From contig NZ_CP108474.1 in the NCBI RefSeq assembly GCF_036226445.1, positions 4,216,001 through 4,280,000 on the forward strand: a stretch of 64,000 bases of DNA, written 5' to 3'. Each line of letters starts with the position of its first letter. The stretch's first letter is position 1. Both the position numbers and the translations under genes were made by a program. Below are positions 1-8,694 of the stretch, one piece after another. This stretch comes from Streptomyces sp. NBC_01255 (lineage in GTDB: Bacteria > Actinomycetota > Actinomycetes > Streptomycetales > Streptomycetaceae). The notes under the pieces were generated by a model. The model saw nothing but the letters and a program-made list of their open reading frames with translations. It did not search any database and was not told where the DNA came from.

Positions 1-64
1 GACAGCGCTCATCGGCCGGGCCTTCACGCTGCTCGCGCCCACCCTGGACCGAGAGACACGGTGA
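1..64 (+). CDS. C-terminal end of an unidentified protein (partial)
   Basis: The frame entering from the left edge is open until TGA at 62-64 and ends in the residues TLLAPTLDRETR. Only 20 codons are visible, so neither family nor function can be assigned. The 15-bp-stem hairpin that follows at 91-125 fits a transcript end here, which supports this as a real gene end. The other two forward frames read less naturally. Confidence 0.45.
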   Translation, partial: TALIGRAFTLLAPTLDRETR

Positions 65-90
65 CAGCATGAGACACGGCGAAAGCAAAG

Positions 91-125
91 ACGGGCCGGG
101 TCCGCGTGATGCGGACCCGGCCCGT
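91..125. terminator. Bidirectional hairpin terminator
   Basis: A perfect 15-bp stem, ACGGGCCGGGTCCGC at 91-105 and its complement at 111-125, around a 5-nt loop. It lies between the partial gene at the left edge and the convergent small gene on the minus strand. Confidence 0.8.
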
Positions 126-151
126 CCGGGGTGTGCTGTAGGGACGAGCGG

Positions 152-400
152 TCAGCCCAGGGCCAGCCAGGCGACGGCCGCCAGGACGGCGATCACCGCG
201 ACGACGCCGACGATCAGGCCGACGCGCGGCCCGGCCGGGGCCGCCGCCGGGGCAGCGGCCTGCGGCTGCTGCCGCTGCGGAGCACCCTCGTCGACGAAGG
301 CGCGGAACATCTGCGTGCTGCCGGCGGGGTCGTAGCCCTCGGGGCCCTGCCCCTGGGGTGCCTGGCCCTGGCCGTACGGTGCTTGGGGGTTGTGTGCCAT
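152..400 (-). CDS. Small single-pass membrane protein, function unknown
   Basis: An 82-residue protein with a Gly/Gln/Pro-rich N-terminal half (residues 1-58, with PYGQGQAPQGQGPEG) and one C-terminal hydrophobic segment (about 59-80, VGLIVGVVAVIAVLAAVAWLAL). This is a tail-anchored topology with a disordered cytoplasmic or external arm. Short proteins of this shape are common in Streptomyces and mostly uncharacterised. It starts at ATG 398-400 and is divergent from the MarR gene, sharing the 416-579 upstream region. I assign no function. Confidence 0.65.
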   Translation of the reverse strand: MAHNPQAPYGQGQAPQGQGPEGYDPAGSTQMFRAFVDEGAPQRQQPQAAAPAAAPAGPRVGLIVGVVAVIAVLAAVAWLALG

Positions 401-527
401 GAGCCAGGACCCTAGCGAAGTGCGGGTGGGGGGCCCAAGCCCGTCACCCTCCTCCGCGGCCTCGACCCCGCCGCGCCCCCGCCCCGGCCGCCCTTTGCCG
501 ATTCTTTAGCGCCGTTTGACCGATTTA

Positions 528-572
528 GTTTGCCTGAAGCAACCATCCATCTCTATCGTTGCCCTAAGCAAC
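528..572. promoter_or_regulatory. Paired palindromic operator sites upstream of marR
   Basis: Two related inverted repeats, GTTTGCCTGAAGCAAC at 528-543 and GTTGCCCTAAGCAAC at 558-572. Both have the form TTGC-N5-GCAA and their centres are about 29 bp apart, just before the MarR start. The form fits a MarR-family dimer site, so autoregulation and control of the downstream exporter are likely. Confidence 0.65.
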
Positions 573-579
573 AACATCT

Positions 580-1062
580 GTGGAGTGGCCGATGGAACCG
601 ACGGACCGGACGGATCCGATGGACAGAGGCAGGCGCTACGAGAACCTCGCCCGCCAGGTGAGCGCGATCGGAGCGGTGAAGCGCGGACTCGCGCGGACCC
701 TGCCTGCCGAGTGCCCCGGCGGGTCCGCCATCGTCCTCGCCCTGCTCCACCACCACGGGGACATGCGGATCGGCCGCGTGTCCGAACTGATGGCCGTCGA
801 CATGTCGGTCAGCAGCCGCCACGTGGCCCACACCGTGGACCGCGGCTGGGTCGAGCGACTGCCCGACCCAGCCGACAAGCGCTCCCGCATCCTGCACCTG
901 ACCTCCGCGGGCGAGTCCATGCTCGCCGTCCTCGACCGACGGCTGACGGACATGCTCGCCCGCACCCTCGCCGAGTGGTCCGACGACGACGTCGAACTGC
1001 TCACCGACCTGCTTGCCCGCCTCCGCGACTCCTTCGGGGACTGCCGGGCCCACCACGCTTGA
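580..1062 (+). CDS. MarR-family transcriptional regulator
   Basis: A 160-residue protein from GTG 580 (ATG 592 or 619 are equally plausible starts). It has a winged helix typical of MarR: a recognition-helix region MAVDMSVSSRHVAHTVDRGWVER, followed by the wing DPADKRSRILHLTSAG. MarR proteins bind palindromic operators as dimers and are usually released by small phenolic or lipophilic ligands. The stop is 15 nt before the MFS exporter start, so the two form an operon. The paired TTGC-N5-GCAA sites upstream probably serve for autoregulation. Ligand unknown. Confidence 0.88.
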   Translation: MEWPMEPTDRTDPMDRGRRYENLARQVSAIGAVKRGLARTLPAECPGGSAIVLALLHHHGDMRIGRVSELMAVDMSVSSRHVAHTVDRGWVERLPDPADKRSRILHLTSAGESMLAVLDRRLTDMLARTLAEWSDDDVELLTDLLARLRDSFGDCRAHHA

Positions 1063-1077
1063 GAACGAAGGAAGTTG

Positions 1078-2679
1078 ATGGCAACCACCACACCTGCCAC
1101 CGGTGTGCGCGGCGGGAGCGCCCGGCAAGAGGACACCGCCACCGGCGGCGCCCCGATGACTCACCGGCAGATCATGGAGGCGCTGTCCGGCCTGCTGCTC
1201 GGCATGTTCGTCGCCATCCTGTCCTCGACGATCGTCTCCAACGCCCTCCCCCAGATCATCACCGACCTGGGCGGCGGCCAGTCCGCCTACACCTGGGTGG
1301 TCACCGCCGCGCTCCTCTCGATGACCGCGACCACCCCGCTCTGGGGCAAGCTCGCGGACCTCTTCTCGAAGAAGCTGCTCGTCCAGATAGCCCTGATCAT
1401 CTACGTGGCGGGCTCGGTCGTCGCCGGTCTCTCCCAGAGCACCGGCATGCTCATCGCCTGCCGTGTCGTCCAGGGCATCGGCGTCGGTGGTCTGACCGCC
1501 CTCTCCCAGATCATCCTGGCCGCGATGATCGCCCCGCGTGAGCGCGGCCGGTACAGCGGCTACCTCGGCGCGACCTTCGCCGTCGCCACCGTCGGCGGCC
1601 CGCTGCTGGGCGGCGTCATCACCGACACCGACTGGCTCGGCTGGCGCTGGTGCTTCTACGTCGGCGTGCCCTTCGCGTTCATCGCGCTGGTCGTCCTGCA
1701 GAAGACCCTCAAGCTCCCCGTCGTGAAGCGCAAGGTCAAGGTCGACTGGGCGGGCGCCTTCTTCATCAGCGCCGCCGTCTCCCTGCTCCTCATCTGGGTC
1801 ACCTTCGCGGGCGACAAGTACGACTGGATGTCCTGGCAGACCGCCGCCATGGTGCTCGGTTCGATCGCGCTCGGCGGGATCTTCCTGCTCGTCGAGTCGA
1901 AGGCGAGCGAGCCGATCATCCCGCTCCGCCTCTTCCGCAACCGCACGATCACCCTGGCCTCGCTCGCCTCGCTCTTCGTGGGTGTCGCGATGTTCGCCGG
2001 CACGGTCTTCTTCAGCCAGTACTTCCAGCTGGCGCGGAACGAGTCGCCGACGATGTCCGGCGTCCTCACCATCCCGATGATCGCGGGCCTGTTCGTCTCG
2101 TCCACCGCCTCCGGCATGATCATCACGAAGACCGGCAAGTGGAAGGCGTGGCTGGTCAGCGGCGGCGCCCTGGCCGCCGGCGGGCTCGGGATGCTCGGCA
2201 CGATCCGCTACGACACGACGTACTGGCACATCGCGATCTTCATGGCGGTCCTCGGCCTCGGCCTCGGCATGATGATGCAGAACCTCGTGCTCTGCACCCA
2301 GAACCAGGTGGACCCCGCCGACCTCGGCGCGGCCTCCTCCGTCGTCACCTTCTTCCGCTCCCTCGGCGGTGCGATCGGCGTCTCGGCGCTGGGCGCGGTC
2401 ATGGCCCACCGGGTCACGGACTACGTCAAGGAGGGCCTGGCCGAGCTCGGCCCGAAGGCCGCGGGTGCCATGGGCCAGGCCGGCTCGGGCGGCGGGATCC
2501 CGGACATGGACAAGCTGCCGGGCCCGATCCGTACGGTCATGGAGAGCGCGTACGGACACGGCGTCGGCGACGTCTTCCTCTACTCGGCGCCGTTCGCGCT
2601 GCTCGCCTTCGTGGTGACGCTGTTCATCAAGGAAGTCGCCCTGAAGAGCAGCACGGTGACGGCCTCCGAGGAGGGCTAG
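1078..2679 (+). CDS. DHA2-family (14-TM) MFS drug exporter
   Basis: A 533-residue major-facilitator protein of the EmrB/QacA type. It has the motif A-like segment GKLADLFSKK after TM2 and a motif C-like stretch in TM5 (GATFAVATVGGPLLGG), with about 14 hydrophobic segments. The cytoplasmic N-terminus (residues 1-35) is polar. A Shine-Dalgarno GAAGGAAG at 1066-1073 precedes ATG 1078; an in-frame TTG lies one codon earlier. It is expected to export hydrophobic compounds by proton antiport. Its position directly behind marR suggests inducible export of the MarR ligand. A double hairpin follows the stop. Confidence 0.88.
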   Translation: MATTTPATGVRGGSARQEDTATGGAPMTHRQIMEALSGLLLGMFVAILSSTIVSNALPQIITDLGGGQSAYTWVVTAALLSMTATTPLWGKLADLFSKKLLVQIALIIYVAGSVVAGLSQSTGMLIACRVVQGIGVGGLTALSQIILAAMIAPRERGRYSGYLGATFAVATVGGPLLGGVITDTDWLGWRWCFYVGVPFAFIALVVLQKTLKLPVVKRKVKVDWAGAFFISAAVSLLLIWVTFAGDKYDWMSWQTAAMVLGSIALGGIFLLVESKASEPIIPLRLFRNRTITLASLASLFVGVAMFAGTVFFSQYFQLARNESPTMSGVLTIPMIAGLFVSSTASGMIITKTGKWKAWLVSGGALAAGGLGMLGTIRYDTTYWHIAIFMAVLGLGLGMMMQNLVLCTQNQVDPADLGAASSVVTFFRSLGGAIGVSALGAVMAHRVTDYVKEGLAELGPKAAGAMGQAGSGGGIPDMDKLPGPIRTVMESAYGHGVGDVFLYSAPFALLAFVVTLFIKEVALKSSTVTASEEG

Positions 2680-2686
2680 AAAAGCT

Positions 2687-2759
2687 CCCGGCCGCGCTTC
2701 GAGCGGAGGCGCGGCCGGGTCGGGAACGGAGCGGCGGGCAGGGGACGGCCCGCCGCTCC
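2687..2759. terminator. Double hairpin between convergent genes
   Basis: First stem CCCGGCCGCGC at 2687-2697 with its complement at 2709-2719. Second stem GGAGCGGCGGGC at 2728-2739 with its complement at 2748-2759. They separate the plus-strand exporter from the minus-strand TetR gene. Confidence 0.75.
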
Positions 2760-2760
2760 G

Positions 2761-3531
2761 TCATTTCCTGGTTTCACGGGAAACCATCGCCTCGATGCCG
2801 GCGACCAGGACGTCCAGGGCATAGGCGAAGTCCCGGTCCCACATTTCGGTGACGCTGCCGTGCGCGGCCCGCGCGTCGAGGATCTCCGCCATGGGTTCGA
2901 TGGCGTCCACGAAGCCCGGATTGTCGCGGAAGGCCTTGACGGACTCCCCGTAGAAGTCGTCCTGCGACATCCCGGCCTCTGCCGCACGTCGCCCGAACTG
3001 GGACTCGATCGTTCCGTAGCCGTACACGAACTGGAAGACCGCCGACGTCGCACTGGGCTGACGGTCGATCGGCAGGCCGGTGTCCCCGATCGCCTCCTGG
3101 ATCTTGGCGCCGACCGCGATCGCGTGCGGGCCGATGTTCAGGTACCGCCCGGCGCTCGGCGACATCCACGGGTGGCGGACCAGCATCCGGCGGTATTCCA
3201 GGGCGAGGACCCGGGTAGTGTCCCGCCAGCCGTCGGCGGCGTCGATCGCCGCGAGGTCGAACTCGCCGTAGACGCTGTCCATGGCGAACTCGATGATGTC
3301 GTCCTTGGTGTCCACGTACCAGTAGAGGGACATCGCGGTGACCTTCAGCTCGGCCGCGAGCTTGCGCATCGACAGCCCGGCCAGGCCCTCCTCGTCGAGC
3401 ATCCGGATCGCCGCGTCGACGATCCGGTCCCGGTCGAGCCCGGCCGGACCGCCGCCGCTGCGGGGGGCCCTCTCCTCCAGCCAGACGCTGGAACGCGCCG
3501 GGTTCTTGGCCCGTTCGGCTGCCTTGACCAT
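2761..3531 (-). CDS. TetR-family regulator with tetracycline-repressor-like C-terminal domain
   Basis: A 256-residue regulator. The helix-turn-helix lies around residues 33-80 (DRIVDAAIRMLDEEGLAGLSMRKLAAELKVTAMSLYWYVDTKDDII), with the YWYV element typical of the TetR_C subgroup. The longer C-terminal ligand-binding part fits that subgroup. A good Shine-Dalgarno GGAGG precedes ATG 3531. It lies 35 nt downstream of the second MFS exporter on the same strand, so exporter and repressor probably share one transcript. The last codons, GTT TCC CGT GAA ACC, carry a parS-like palindrome. Confidence 0.88.
   Translation of the reverse strand: MVKAAERAKNPARSSVWLEERAPRSGGGPAGLDRDRIVDAAIRMLDEEGLAGLSMRKLAAELKVTAMSLYWYVDTKDDIIEFAMDSVYGEFDLAAIDAADGWRDTTRVLALEYRRMLVRHPWMSPSAGRYLNIGPHAIAVGAKIQEAIGDTGLPIDRQPSATSAVFQFVYGYGTIESQFGRRAAEAGMSQDDFYGESVKAFRDNPGFVDAIEPMAEILDARAAHGSVTEMWDRDFAYALDVLVAGIEAMVSRETRK
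2770..2785. other. parS-like centromere site (one mismatch in the core 14-mer)
   Basis: GGTTTCACGGGAAACC. Its inner 14-mer, GTTTCACGGGAAAC, differs at one position from the Streptomyces parS consensus GTTTCACGTGAAAC. It sits inside the last codons of the TetR gene, which uses GTT, CGT and GAA there, unlike the usual GC-ending codons. Confidence 0.55.
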
Positions 3532-3566
3532 CGCGTTCCTCCGTCTGTCAGCGGTCCGTCACCATG

Positions 3567-5105
3567 CTAAGCAGCCGTCTCGATCCGTTCCGCCGCCTCG
3601 GCCGCCCCCGCGGCCTTGGCCTCCGTCCGCTCGGCCCGCCTGAGGAGGGCCGCGGCGACCAGACCGCCGGCGAAGACGGCGATCGCGCCGACGAGCTGGC
3701 TGGTCTGGAGGCCGGAGGCGAAGGCGTCGGAGATCTCCTGGCGCTCGGCCGCGCTGCCCGCGGCGGCGAGCGCGGCCGGGAGCGAGGTCGCGGTGACGGC
3801 GACCAGGGCGGCGAAGCGGGCGTTGAGCACGGCTCCGAGGACGGCGACGCCGAGGCCGTTGCCGAACTCGGCGAGGGTGCCGTTGATACCGGCGCCCACG
3901 CCCGCCTTCTCCGGCGGGATCGAGCTCATGATCGCGTTGGCCATGGCCGGGGACGAGACGGCGATGCCACCGCCCATCAGGACCAGGCCGAGCAGCATGC
4001 CCCAGTAGCTGCCGTCCGTACCGCCGCCGAGCAGCGAGATCGAGGTGAGACCGCCGGCGACCAGGGTCATGCCGAGGACGACGGTGGGCGGGGTGCCGAG
4101 CTTCATGACGATCCGCGGGCCGATGCCCGTCAGGTTGAGGGCGACGATCGTCAGCGCGAGCGGCGCCATCCGCAGACCCGCCTCGAGGGGCTCGTACCCG
4201 AGCACGAACTGCAGGTGCTGGGTGAGCAGGAAGAGCGAGCCGCCCATGCCGAACACGACGAGGATCGAGCCGCCGATGGCGCCGACGAACTTCTGGTTGC
4301 GGAAGAAGTGCATGTCGAGCATCGGGTACGGGGTGTGGAGCTCCCACAGCGCGAAGGCGCCGAGCCCGAGGAGGCCGATGACGGCCGGGACGAGGACCTC
4401 GGCGGAAAGCCAGCCGTGCTCGGGGCCGGTGATGATCGCGTACACGACGGCCGTCATGCCGATCGTGGAGAGCAGTGCGCCGAGCAGGTCGGGGCGGTCG
4501 CCCTGCGGGTTCTTGGACTCGGGGACCAGCTTGAGGACGGCGACGAGCGCGAGGACCGCGACCGGGATGTTGATGAGGAAGATCATTCCCCACCAGAAGT
4601 GGTTGAGGATCACGCCGCCGATCAGCGGCCCGCCGGCGAAGCCGAGCGAGGCGACCGTGGACCAGAGCGCGATGGCCTTGACCCGCTCGGAGTCGTCGAA
4701 GATCTGCATGACGACGGCGAGGGTGGTGGTCATGAGGAGCGCGCCGCCGACGCCCATGCCCGCACGGGCGGCGATGAGCTGCGTGGTGGAGTCGGCGAGG
4801 CCGGCGGCGAGCGAGCCGAGGCCGAAGAGCGCGAGGCCGGCGGCGAGGAGCTTCTTGCGGCCGTAGCGGTCGGCGGCGTTGCCCGCGCTCAGCAGGAGGC
4901 CGGACTGGACGAGCGAGTACGCGTTGATCATCCACTGGATGTCGGTGGTGGTCGCGTCGAGTTCGGAGGTCAGCGAGGGGATGGCGACGCTGAGCACGGT
5001 GTTGTCGAGCAGCACGGTGAGCTGGGCGAGGCAGATGACGCCGAGGATCAGCCAGCGCTGCGGGTGGCCGCCGGTGGGCTTGGCCGGGGCAGTCGACGCC
5101 GTCAT
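3567..5105 (-). CDS. DHA2-family MFS drug exporter
   Basis: A 512-residue 14-TM exporter of the EmrB/QacA type. Motif A is GNAADRYGRKKL after TM2 and motif C is in TM5 (ASLGFAGGPLIGG). The start is ATG 5105 with Shine-Dalgarno AAGGAGT; a longer frame to 5156 would run through the operator and has no such signal. It is followed after 35 nt by the TetR gene on the same strand. It probably exports a toxic hydrophobic compound sensed by that regulator. It is related in fold to the exporter at 1078-2679, but the two sequences are clearly distinct. Confidence 0.88.
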   Translation of the reverse strand: MTASTAPAKPTGGHPQRWLILGVICLAQLTVLLDNTVLSVAIPSLTSELDATTTDIQWMINAYSLVQSGLLLSAGNAADRYGRKKLLAAGLALFGLGSLAAGLADSTTQLIAARAGMGVGGALLMTTTLAVVMQIFDDSERVKAIALWSTVASLGFAGGPLIGGVILNHFWWGMIFLINIPVAVLALVAVLKLVPESKNPQGDRPDLLGALLSTIGMTAVVYAIITGPEHGWLSAEVLVPAVIGLLGLGAFALWELHTPYPMLDMHFFRNQKFVGAIGGSILVVFGMGGSLFLLTQHLQFVLGYEPLEAGLRMAPLALTIVALNLTGIGPRIVMKLGTPPTVVLGMTLVAGGLTSISLLGGGTDGSYWGMLLGLVLMGGGIAVSSPAMANAIMSSIPPEKAGVGAGINGTLAEFGNGLGVAVLGAVLNARFAALVAVTATSLPAALAAAGSAAERQEISDAFASGLQTSQLVGAIAVFAGGLVAAALLRRAERTEAKAAGAAEAAERIETAA

Positions 5106-5112
5106 GGGCAGG

Positions 5113-5161
5113 ACTCCTTGTACGGTGTACGGGACTAGGTCTCGTACACCGCACAAGGAGT
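5113..5161 (-). promoter_or_regulatory. Inverted-repeat operator overlapping the exporter Shine-Dalgarno
   Basis: ACTCCTTGTACGGTGTACG at 5113-5131 is repeated inverted at 5143-5161 with one mismatch. The proximal arm contains the exporter's Shine-Dalgarno. A further TCTCGTAC half-site starts at 5161. It is the likely binding region of the co-transcribed TetR repressor. Confidence 0.6.
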
Positions 5162-5180
5162 CTCGTACGCTGTATAGCGA

Positions 5181-7379
5181 TTACTTCGTCGTGGTCAGGT
5201 CGTAGAAGGTGGCGCCGCCGATCGTGACCTTCTCGAACGTCTCCGAAACCCAGGTGGAGATCTCCGAGTTGCCGCCGGGACCGCCGCCGCCCATGCGGCC
5301 GCCGCCGTTCTCGCCGGTGGCGCCTTCGCCCGTGCCGCCTTCGCTGCCGCCGATGAAGTAGTGGATCTTCCCCTCGGCGACGTGCTGCTTGAACTGGGCG
5401 AGCGTCGGGGACGGGTCGCTGCCGTTGAAGCCGCCGATCGCCATCACGGGCTTCTCGGTGGCGAGCTGGTAGCTGGCCGCGTTCTGGGCGCCGACCGTGG
5501 CCGCGACCCAGGTGTACGCGTCGGCGTCCGCGAGGAGCGCGGCCTTCGCCTCCGTACCGACGCTGGCGCCGTTGAGGAGACCGCCCATGCCACCGCCGCC
5601 GGGGCCACCTTCACCCCGGGTCATGCCCTGGGGCGGTGTGCCGCCGCCGGGCATCTGGCCCTGGCCACCGGGCATCTGGCCGCCCTGGCCACCCGGCATC
5701 TGTCCCTGACCACCCTGCCCACCGGGCATCTGACCTTGCCCCTGACCGTCCGGGCCCTGGCCGCCCTGGCCCTGGCCACCCTGGCCCTGACCGCCTTGGC
5801 CCTGGCCTCCCTGCGGCAGCGCCCCCATCTCGAACGACCGCATACCGCCACCGCCCGGGCCCCGACCGCCCATGGCGCCGCCCGACGGACCCGCCGTGAC
5901 GATCGAGCCCTGGTGCCCGGAGCCCAGCGTCTCCAGGGTGTACGCGAACGGCCCCGCGAGCCCCGCCGCAAGCCCGAGGCCCGCCACCGCGAGCCCGAGC
6001 CGGCGGTCGATCCGGCCGGCGAACAGCAGCGCCACCGCGGCCGCCGCGCCCACCACCAGGACCGCCCAGCGCAGCCACGGCAGCCAGTCCGGAGTACGGC
6101 CGAGGAGCGTCCAGGCCCACACCGCCGTCACCGCGACCGTCACCGCGAGGGCCGCCGAGGCGAGCCACCGCGTGCGCTCCTCCCAGAGCACCGCCGCACC
6201 CATGCCGACGAGCGCCGCGACGTACGGGGCCAGGGCCACCGTGTAGTACTCGTGGAAGATGCCGGCCATGAAGCTGAAGACGGCGAGTGTGATGAGCAGC
6301 GAGCCGCCCCACACCAGGAACGCCGAACGTGCCGTGTCCGTCCGGGGCGCCCGCCAGGTGACGACGAGCCCCGCGACGAGCAGGACCAGCGCCGCCGGGA
6401 GCAGCCAGGAGATCTGACCGCCGACCGCGTCATTGAACATCCGGCCGATCCCGGTCTCGCCCCAGCCGCCGCCCTGGCCGCCGCCGCGTCCGCCGCCGCC
6501 GACGCTGCCGGTCTCGTTGCCGTTGATCCGGCCGAGGCCGTTGTAGCCGAAGGTCAGCTCGAGGAAGCTGTTGTTCTGCGAGCCTCCGACGTACGGGCGG
6601 GAGGCCGCGGGCCACAGCTCGACCAGGGCCACCCACCAGCCGGCCGACACGATCATCGCGAGTCCGGCGAGGGCGAGACGGCCGATGCGGCGGCCGATCG
6701 CGCCCGGCGCGCACACCCCGTAGACGAGCGCGAGCGGCGGCAGGATCAGGAAGGCCTGGAGGGTCTTCGCGAGGAACGCGAACCCGAAGGCCACCCCGGC
6801 CCAGACCAGCCACTTCGCCGCGCCCTGCTCCTGCTCCAGGGCGCGCAGCACGCAGTACACCGCGACCGTCATGAGCAGCGCGAGCAGCGCGTCCGGGTTG
6901 TTGAAGCGGAACATCAGCGCGGCGACGGGCGTCAGCGCGAGCACCGCGCCCGCGATGAGACCGGCGCCCGCGCCGAACCGGCGCCGGACGGCCGCGTAGA
7001 GCACGGCGACCGTGGCCACGCCCATCAGCACCTCGGGCACGAGGATCTGCCAGGAGCCGAGCCCGAAGAGGCGGACGGAGAGCGCCATCGGCCACAAGGC
7101 GGCCGGGGGTTTGTCGACGGTGATGGCGTTGGCCGCGTCGAGGGAGCCGAAGAAGAAGGCCTTCCAGCTCTCGCCGCCCGCCTGGACGGCCGCCGAGTAG
7201 AAGGAGTTGGCGTAGCCGGAGGCGCTCAGGTTCCAGAGGTAGAGCGCGGTGGTCACGGCGAGCAGGCCGAGGAAGGCGGGCCGGACCCAGGGGGCGTCCT
7301 CGGCGCGCCCGCGCCGGAGCCGGGTGAGCGGGCCGCCGCGGGACGGCGCGGCATGGGCCGCGGTGGACATGGTGGTCAT
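5181..7379 (-). CDS. GT39/ArnT-like polyprenyl-phosphate-sugar membrane glycosyltransferase (YkcB type)
   Basis: A 732-residue polytopic protein. The first luminal loop, just after TM1, holds the PMT/ArnT-type region (SFYSAAVQAGGES...ITVDKPPAALWPMALS). About 12 TM segments follow, then a low-complexity arm of Gly-Gln-Met-Pro repeats (GGQGQ and MPGGQGQ units, encoded at about 5640-5820). A C-terminal extracytoplasmic domain ends at FYDLTTTK. Such enzymes take a sugar from a lipid carrier and place it on an extracytoplasmic acceptor. The start overlaps the stop of the GT2-GtrA gene (ATGA). B. subtilis has a comparable ykcB-ykcC pair. Acceptor and sugar are unknown. Confidence 0.85.
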   Translation of the reverse strand: MTTMSTAAHAAPSRGGPLTRLRRGRAEDAPWVRPAFLGLLAVTTALYLWNLSASGYANSFYSAAVQAGGESWKAFFFGSLDAANAITVDKPPAALWPMALSVRLFGLGSWQILVPEVLMGVATVAVLYAAVRRRFGAGAGLIAGAVLALTPVAALMFRFNNPDALLALLMTVAVYCVLRALEQEQGAAKWLVWAGVAFGFAFLAKTLQAFLILPPLALVYGVCAPGAIGRRIGRLALAGLAMIVSAGWWVALVELWPAASRPYVGGSQNNSFLELTFGYNGLGRINGNETGSVGGGGRGGGQGGGWGETGIGRMFNDAVGGQISWLLPAALVLLVAGLVVTWRAPRTDTARSAFLVWGGSLLITLAVFSFMAGIFHEYYTVALAPYVAALVGMGAAVLWEERTRWLASAALAVTVAVTAVWAWTLLGRTPDWLPWLRWAVLVVGAAAAVALLFAGRIDRRLGLAVAGLGLAAGLAGPFAYTLETLGSGHQGSIVTAGPSGGAMGGRGPGGGGMRSFEMGALPQGGQGQGGQGQGGQGQGGQGPDGQGQGQMPGGQGGQGQMPGGQGGQMPGGQGQMPGGGTPPQGMTRGEGGPGGGGMGGLLNGASVGTEAKAALLADADAYTWVAATVGAQNAASYQLATEKPVMAIGGFNGSDPSPTLAQFKQHVAEGKIHYFIGGSEGGTGEGATGENGGGRMGGGGPGGNSEISTWVSETFEKVTIGGATFYDLTTTK

Positions 7380-8668
7380 CGGTCGTTCCTTGAGGAGGTC
7401 TGCGGGGTGGACCGCTCGGGGAAGACCCAGAGCCGGAAGAGGAGGAAGCGCAGGACGGTCGCGGCGAGGTTGGCGACGATCAGGACGGCGAGCTCCGTGG
7501 AGTGCGCCGGATCGCCGGTCGCCGCGCCCAGGGCGGCGAGTGAACCGCTCGTCAGGGCCAGGCCGATGGCGAAGACCACGAGCCCCTGCGCCTGGTGGCG
7601 GACGGCCCGGTCCCTGCCCCGTACCCCGAAGGTGAGGCGCCGGTTGGCCGCCGTGTTGGCGACGGCGGAGACGAGCAGCGCGGCTGCGTTGGCGAGCTGT
7701 GGGCCGACGCCGAGGCGGAAGGCCGAGTACAGCGCGACGTAGAAGAGCGTGGACAGCGCGCCGACCACGCAGAAGCCGACGAGCTGCCGCGCGAGACCGC
7801 CCGGCACTCCGCTGAGGTCGCGGTCCCGGGGGTCGTCGCCGAAGGGCCGGGCCAGCCGGTCGAGGGGCAGCGAGCCGGTCGCCAGGGCCCGGCCGACCCG
7901 CCACACGCCCTTGAGGTCGTCGGTGGCCGTCTTCACGATGTGCACGGTCGAGTCGGGGTCGTCGACCCAGTCGACCGGCACCTCGTGGATGCGGAGCCCG
8001 GCCCGCTCGGCGAGGACCAGCATCTCGGTGTCGAAGAACCAGCCGGTGTCCTCGACCATCGGGAGGAGCCGCTCGGCGACGTCCCGCCGTATCGCCTTGA
8101 ACCCGCACTGGGCGTCGGAGAAGCGGGCGGCGAGCGAGCCGCGCAGGATGAGGTTGTAGGCCCGCGAGATGAACTCCCGCTTCGGCCCGCGCACCACCCG
8201 CGAGGAGCGGGCGAGACGGGAGCCGATCGCCAGGTCCGAGTGGCCGGAGATGAGCGGCGCGACCAGCGGGAGCAGTGCGTTCAGGTCGGTCGACAGGTCG
8301 ACGTCCATGTAGGCGAGGACGGGCGCGTCCGAGGCGGACCAGACCGTCCGCAGCGCCCGGCCGCGCCCCTTCTGCTCAAGCCGTACGGAGCGCACCTCGG
8401 GCACCTCGTCGGCGAGGGCCGCGGCGACGGCGGGCGTCGTGTCGGTGGAGGCGTTGTCGGCGACGGTGATGCGGAAGCCGTACGGGAAGGTCCGCAGGAG
8501 GTGTTCGTGGAGCCGGCGGACGCACGGCTCCAGGTCCTTCTCCTCGTTGTAGACGGGAATCACCACGTCCAGGACGGGCCTTCCGGCGACGCTCACCGGC
8601 AGGTGCTCCCGGGCGGGAAGGGCGCCGGGAGTCCCGGACGCGGGGCCCGCGATCGTTGGGGTTCGCAT
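7376..8668 (-). CDS. GT2 polyprenyl-phosphate glycosyltransferase fused to a GtrA flippase-like domain
   Basis: 430 residues. The N-terminal GT2 domain (about 25-270) has VVIPVYNEEKDLEP, the sugar-nucleotide region ADNASTDTTP, and the metal site MDVDLSTDL. The C-terminal half (about 300-420) is a four-helix GtrA domain (QLVGFCVVGALSTLFYVALYSAF...ANTAANRRLTFG). It likely makes a polyprenyl-phosphate sugar inside and helps move it outward for the neighbouring GT39 enzyme. It starts at ATG 8668 and overlaps the GT39 gene by 4 nt. It lies directly behind the kinase gene, in the same direction. Confidence 0.86.
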   Translation of the reverse strand: MRTPTIAGPASGTPGALPAREHLPVSVAGRPVLDVVIPVYNEEKDLEPCVRRLHEHLLRTFPYGFRITVADNASTDTTPAVAAALADEVPEVRSVRLEQKGRGRALRTVWSASDAPVLAYMDVDLSTDLNALLPLVAPLISGHSDLAIGSRLARSSRVVRGPKREFISRAYNLILRGSLAARFSDAQCGFKAIRRDVAERLLPMVEDTGWFFDTEMLVLAERAGLRIHEVPVDWVDDPDSTVHIVKTATDDLKGVWRVGRALATGSLPLDRLARPFGDDPRDRDLSGVPGGLARQLVGFCVVGALSTLFYVALYSAFRLGVGPQLANAAALLVSAVANTAANRRLTFGVRGRDRAVRHQAQGLVVFAIGLALTSGSLAALGAATGDPAHSTELAVLIVANLAATVLRFLLFRLWVFPERSTPQTSSRNDR

Positions 8669-8694
8669 GACACCGACACTCGCCGGGGCCGCTG

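Noticed and set aside
553..2559. A 668-residue minus-strand open frame across the marR-exporter genes
   Set aside because: It is the antisense of two clear genes, is full of Asp/Glu/Arg/Gly/His without any fold, and has no start signal. High-GC codon bias keeps such frames open.
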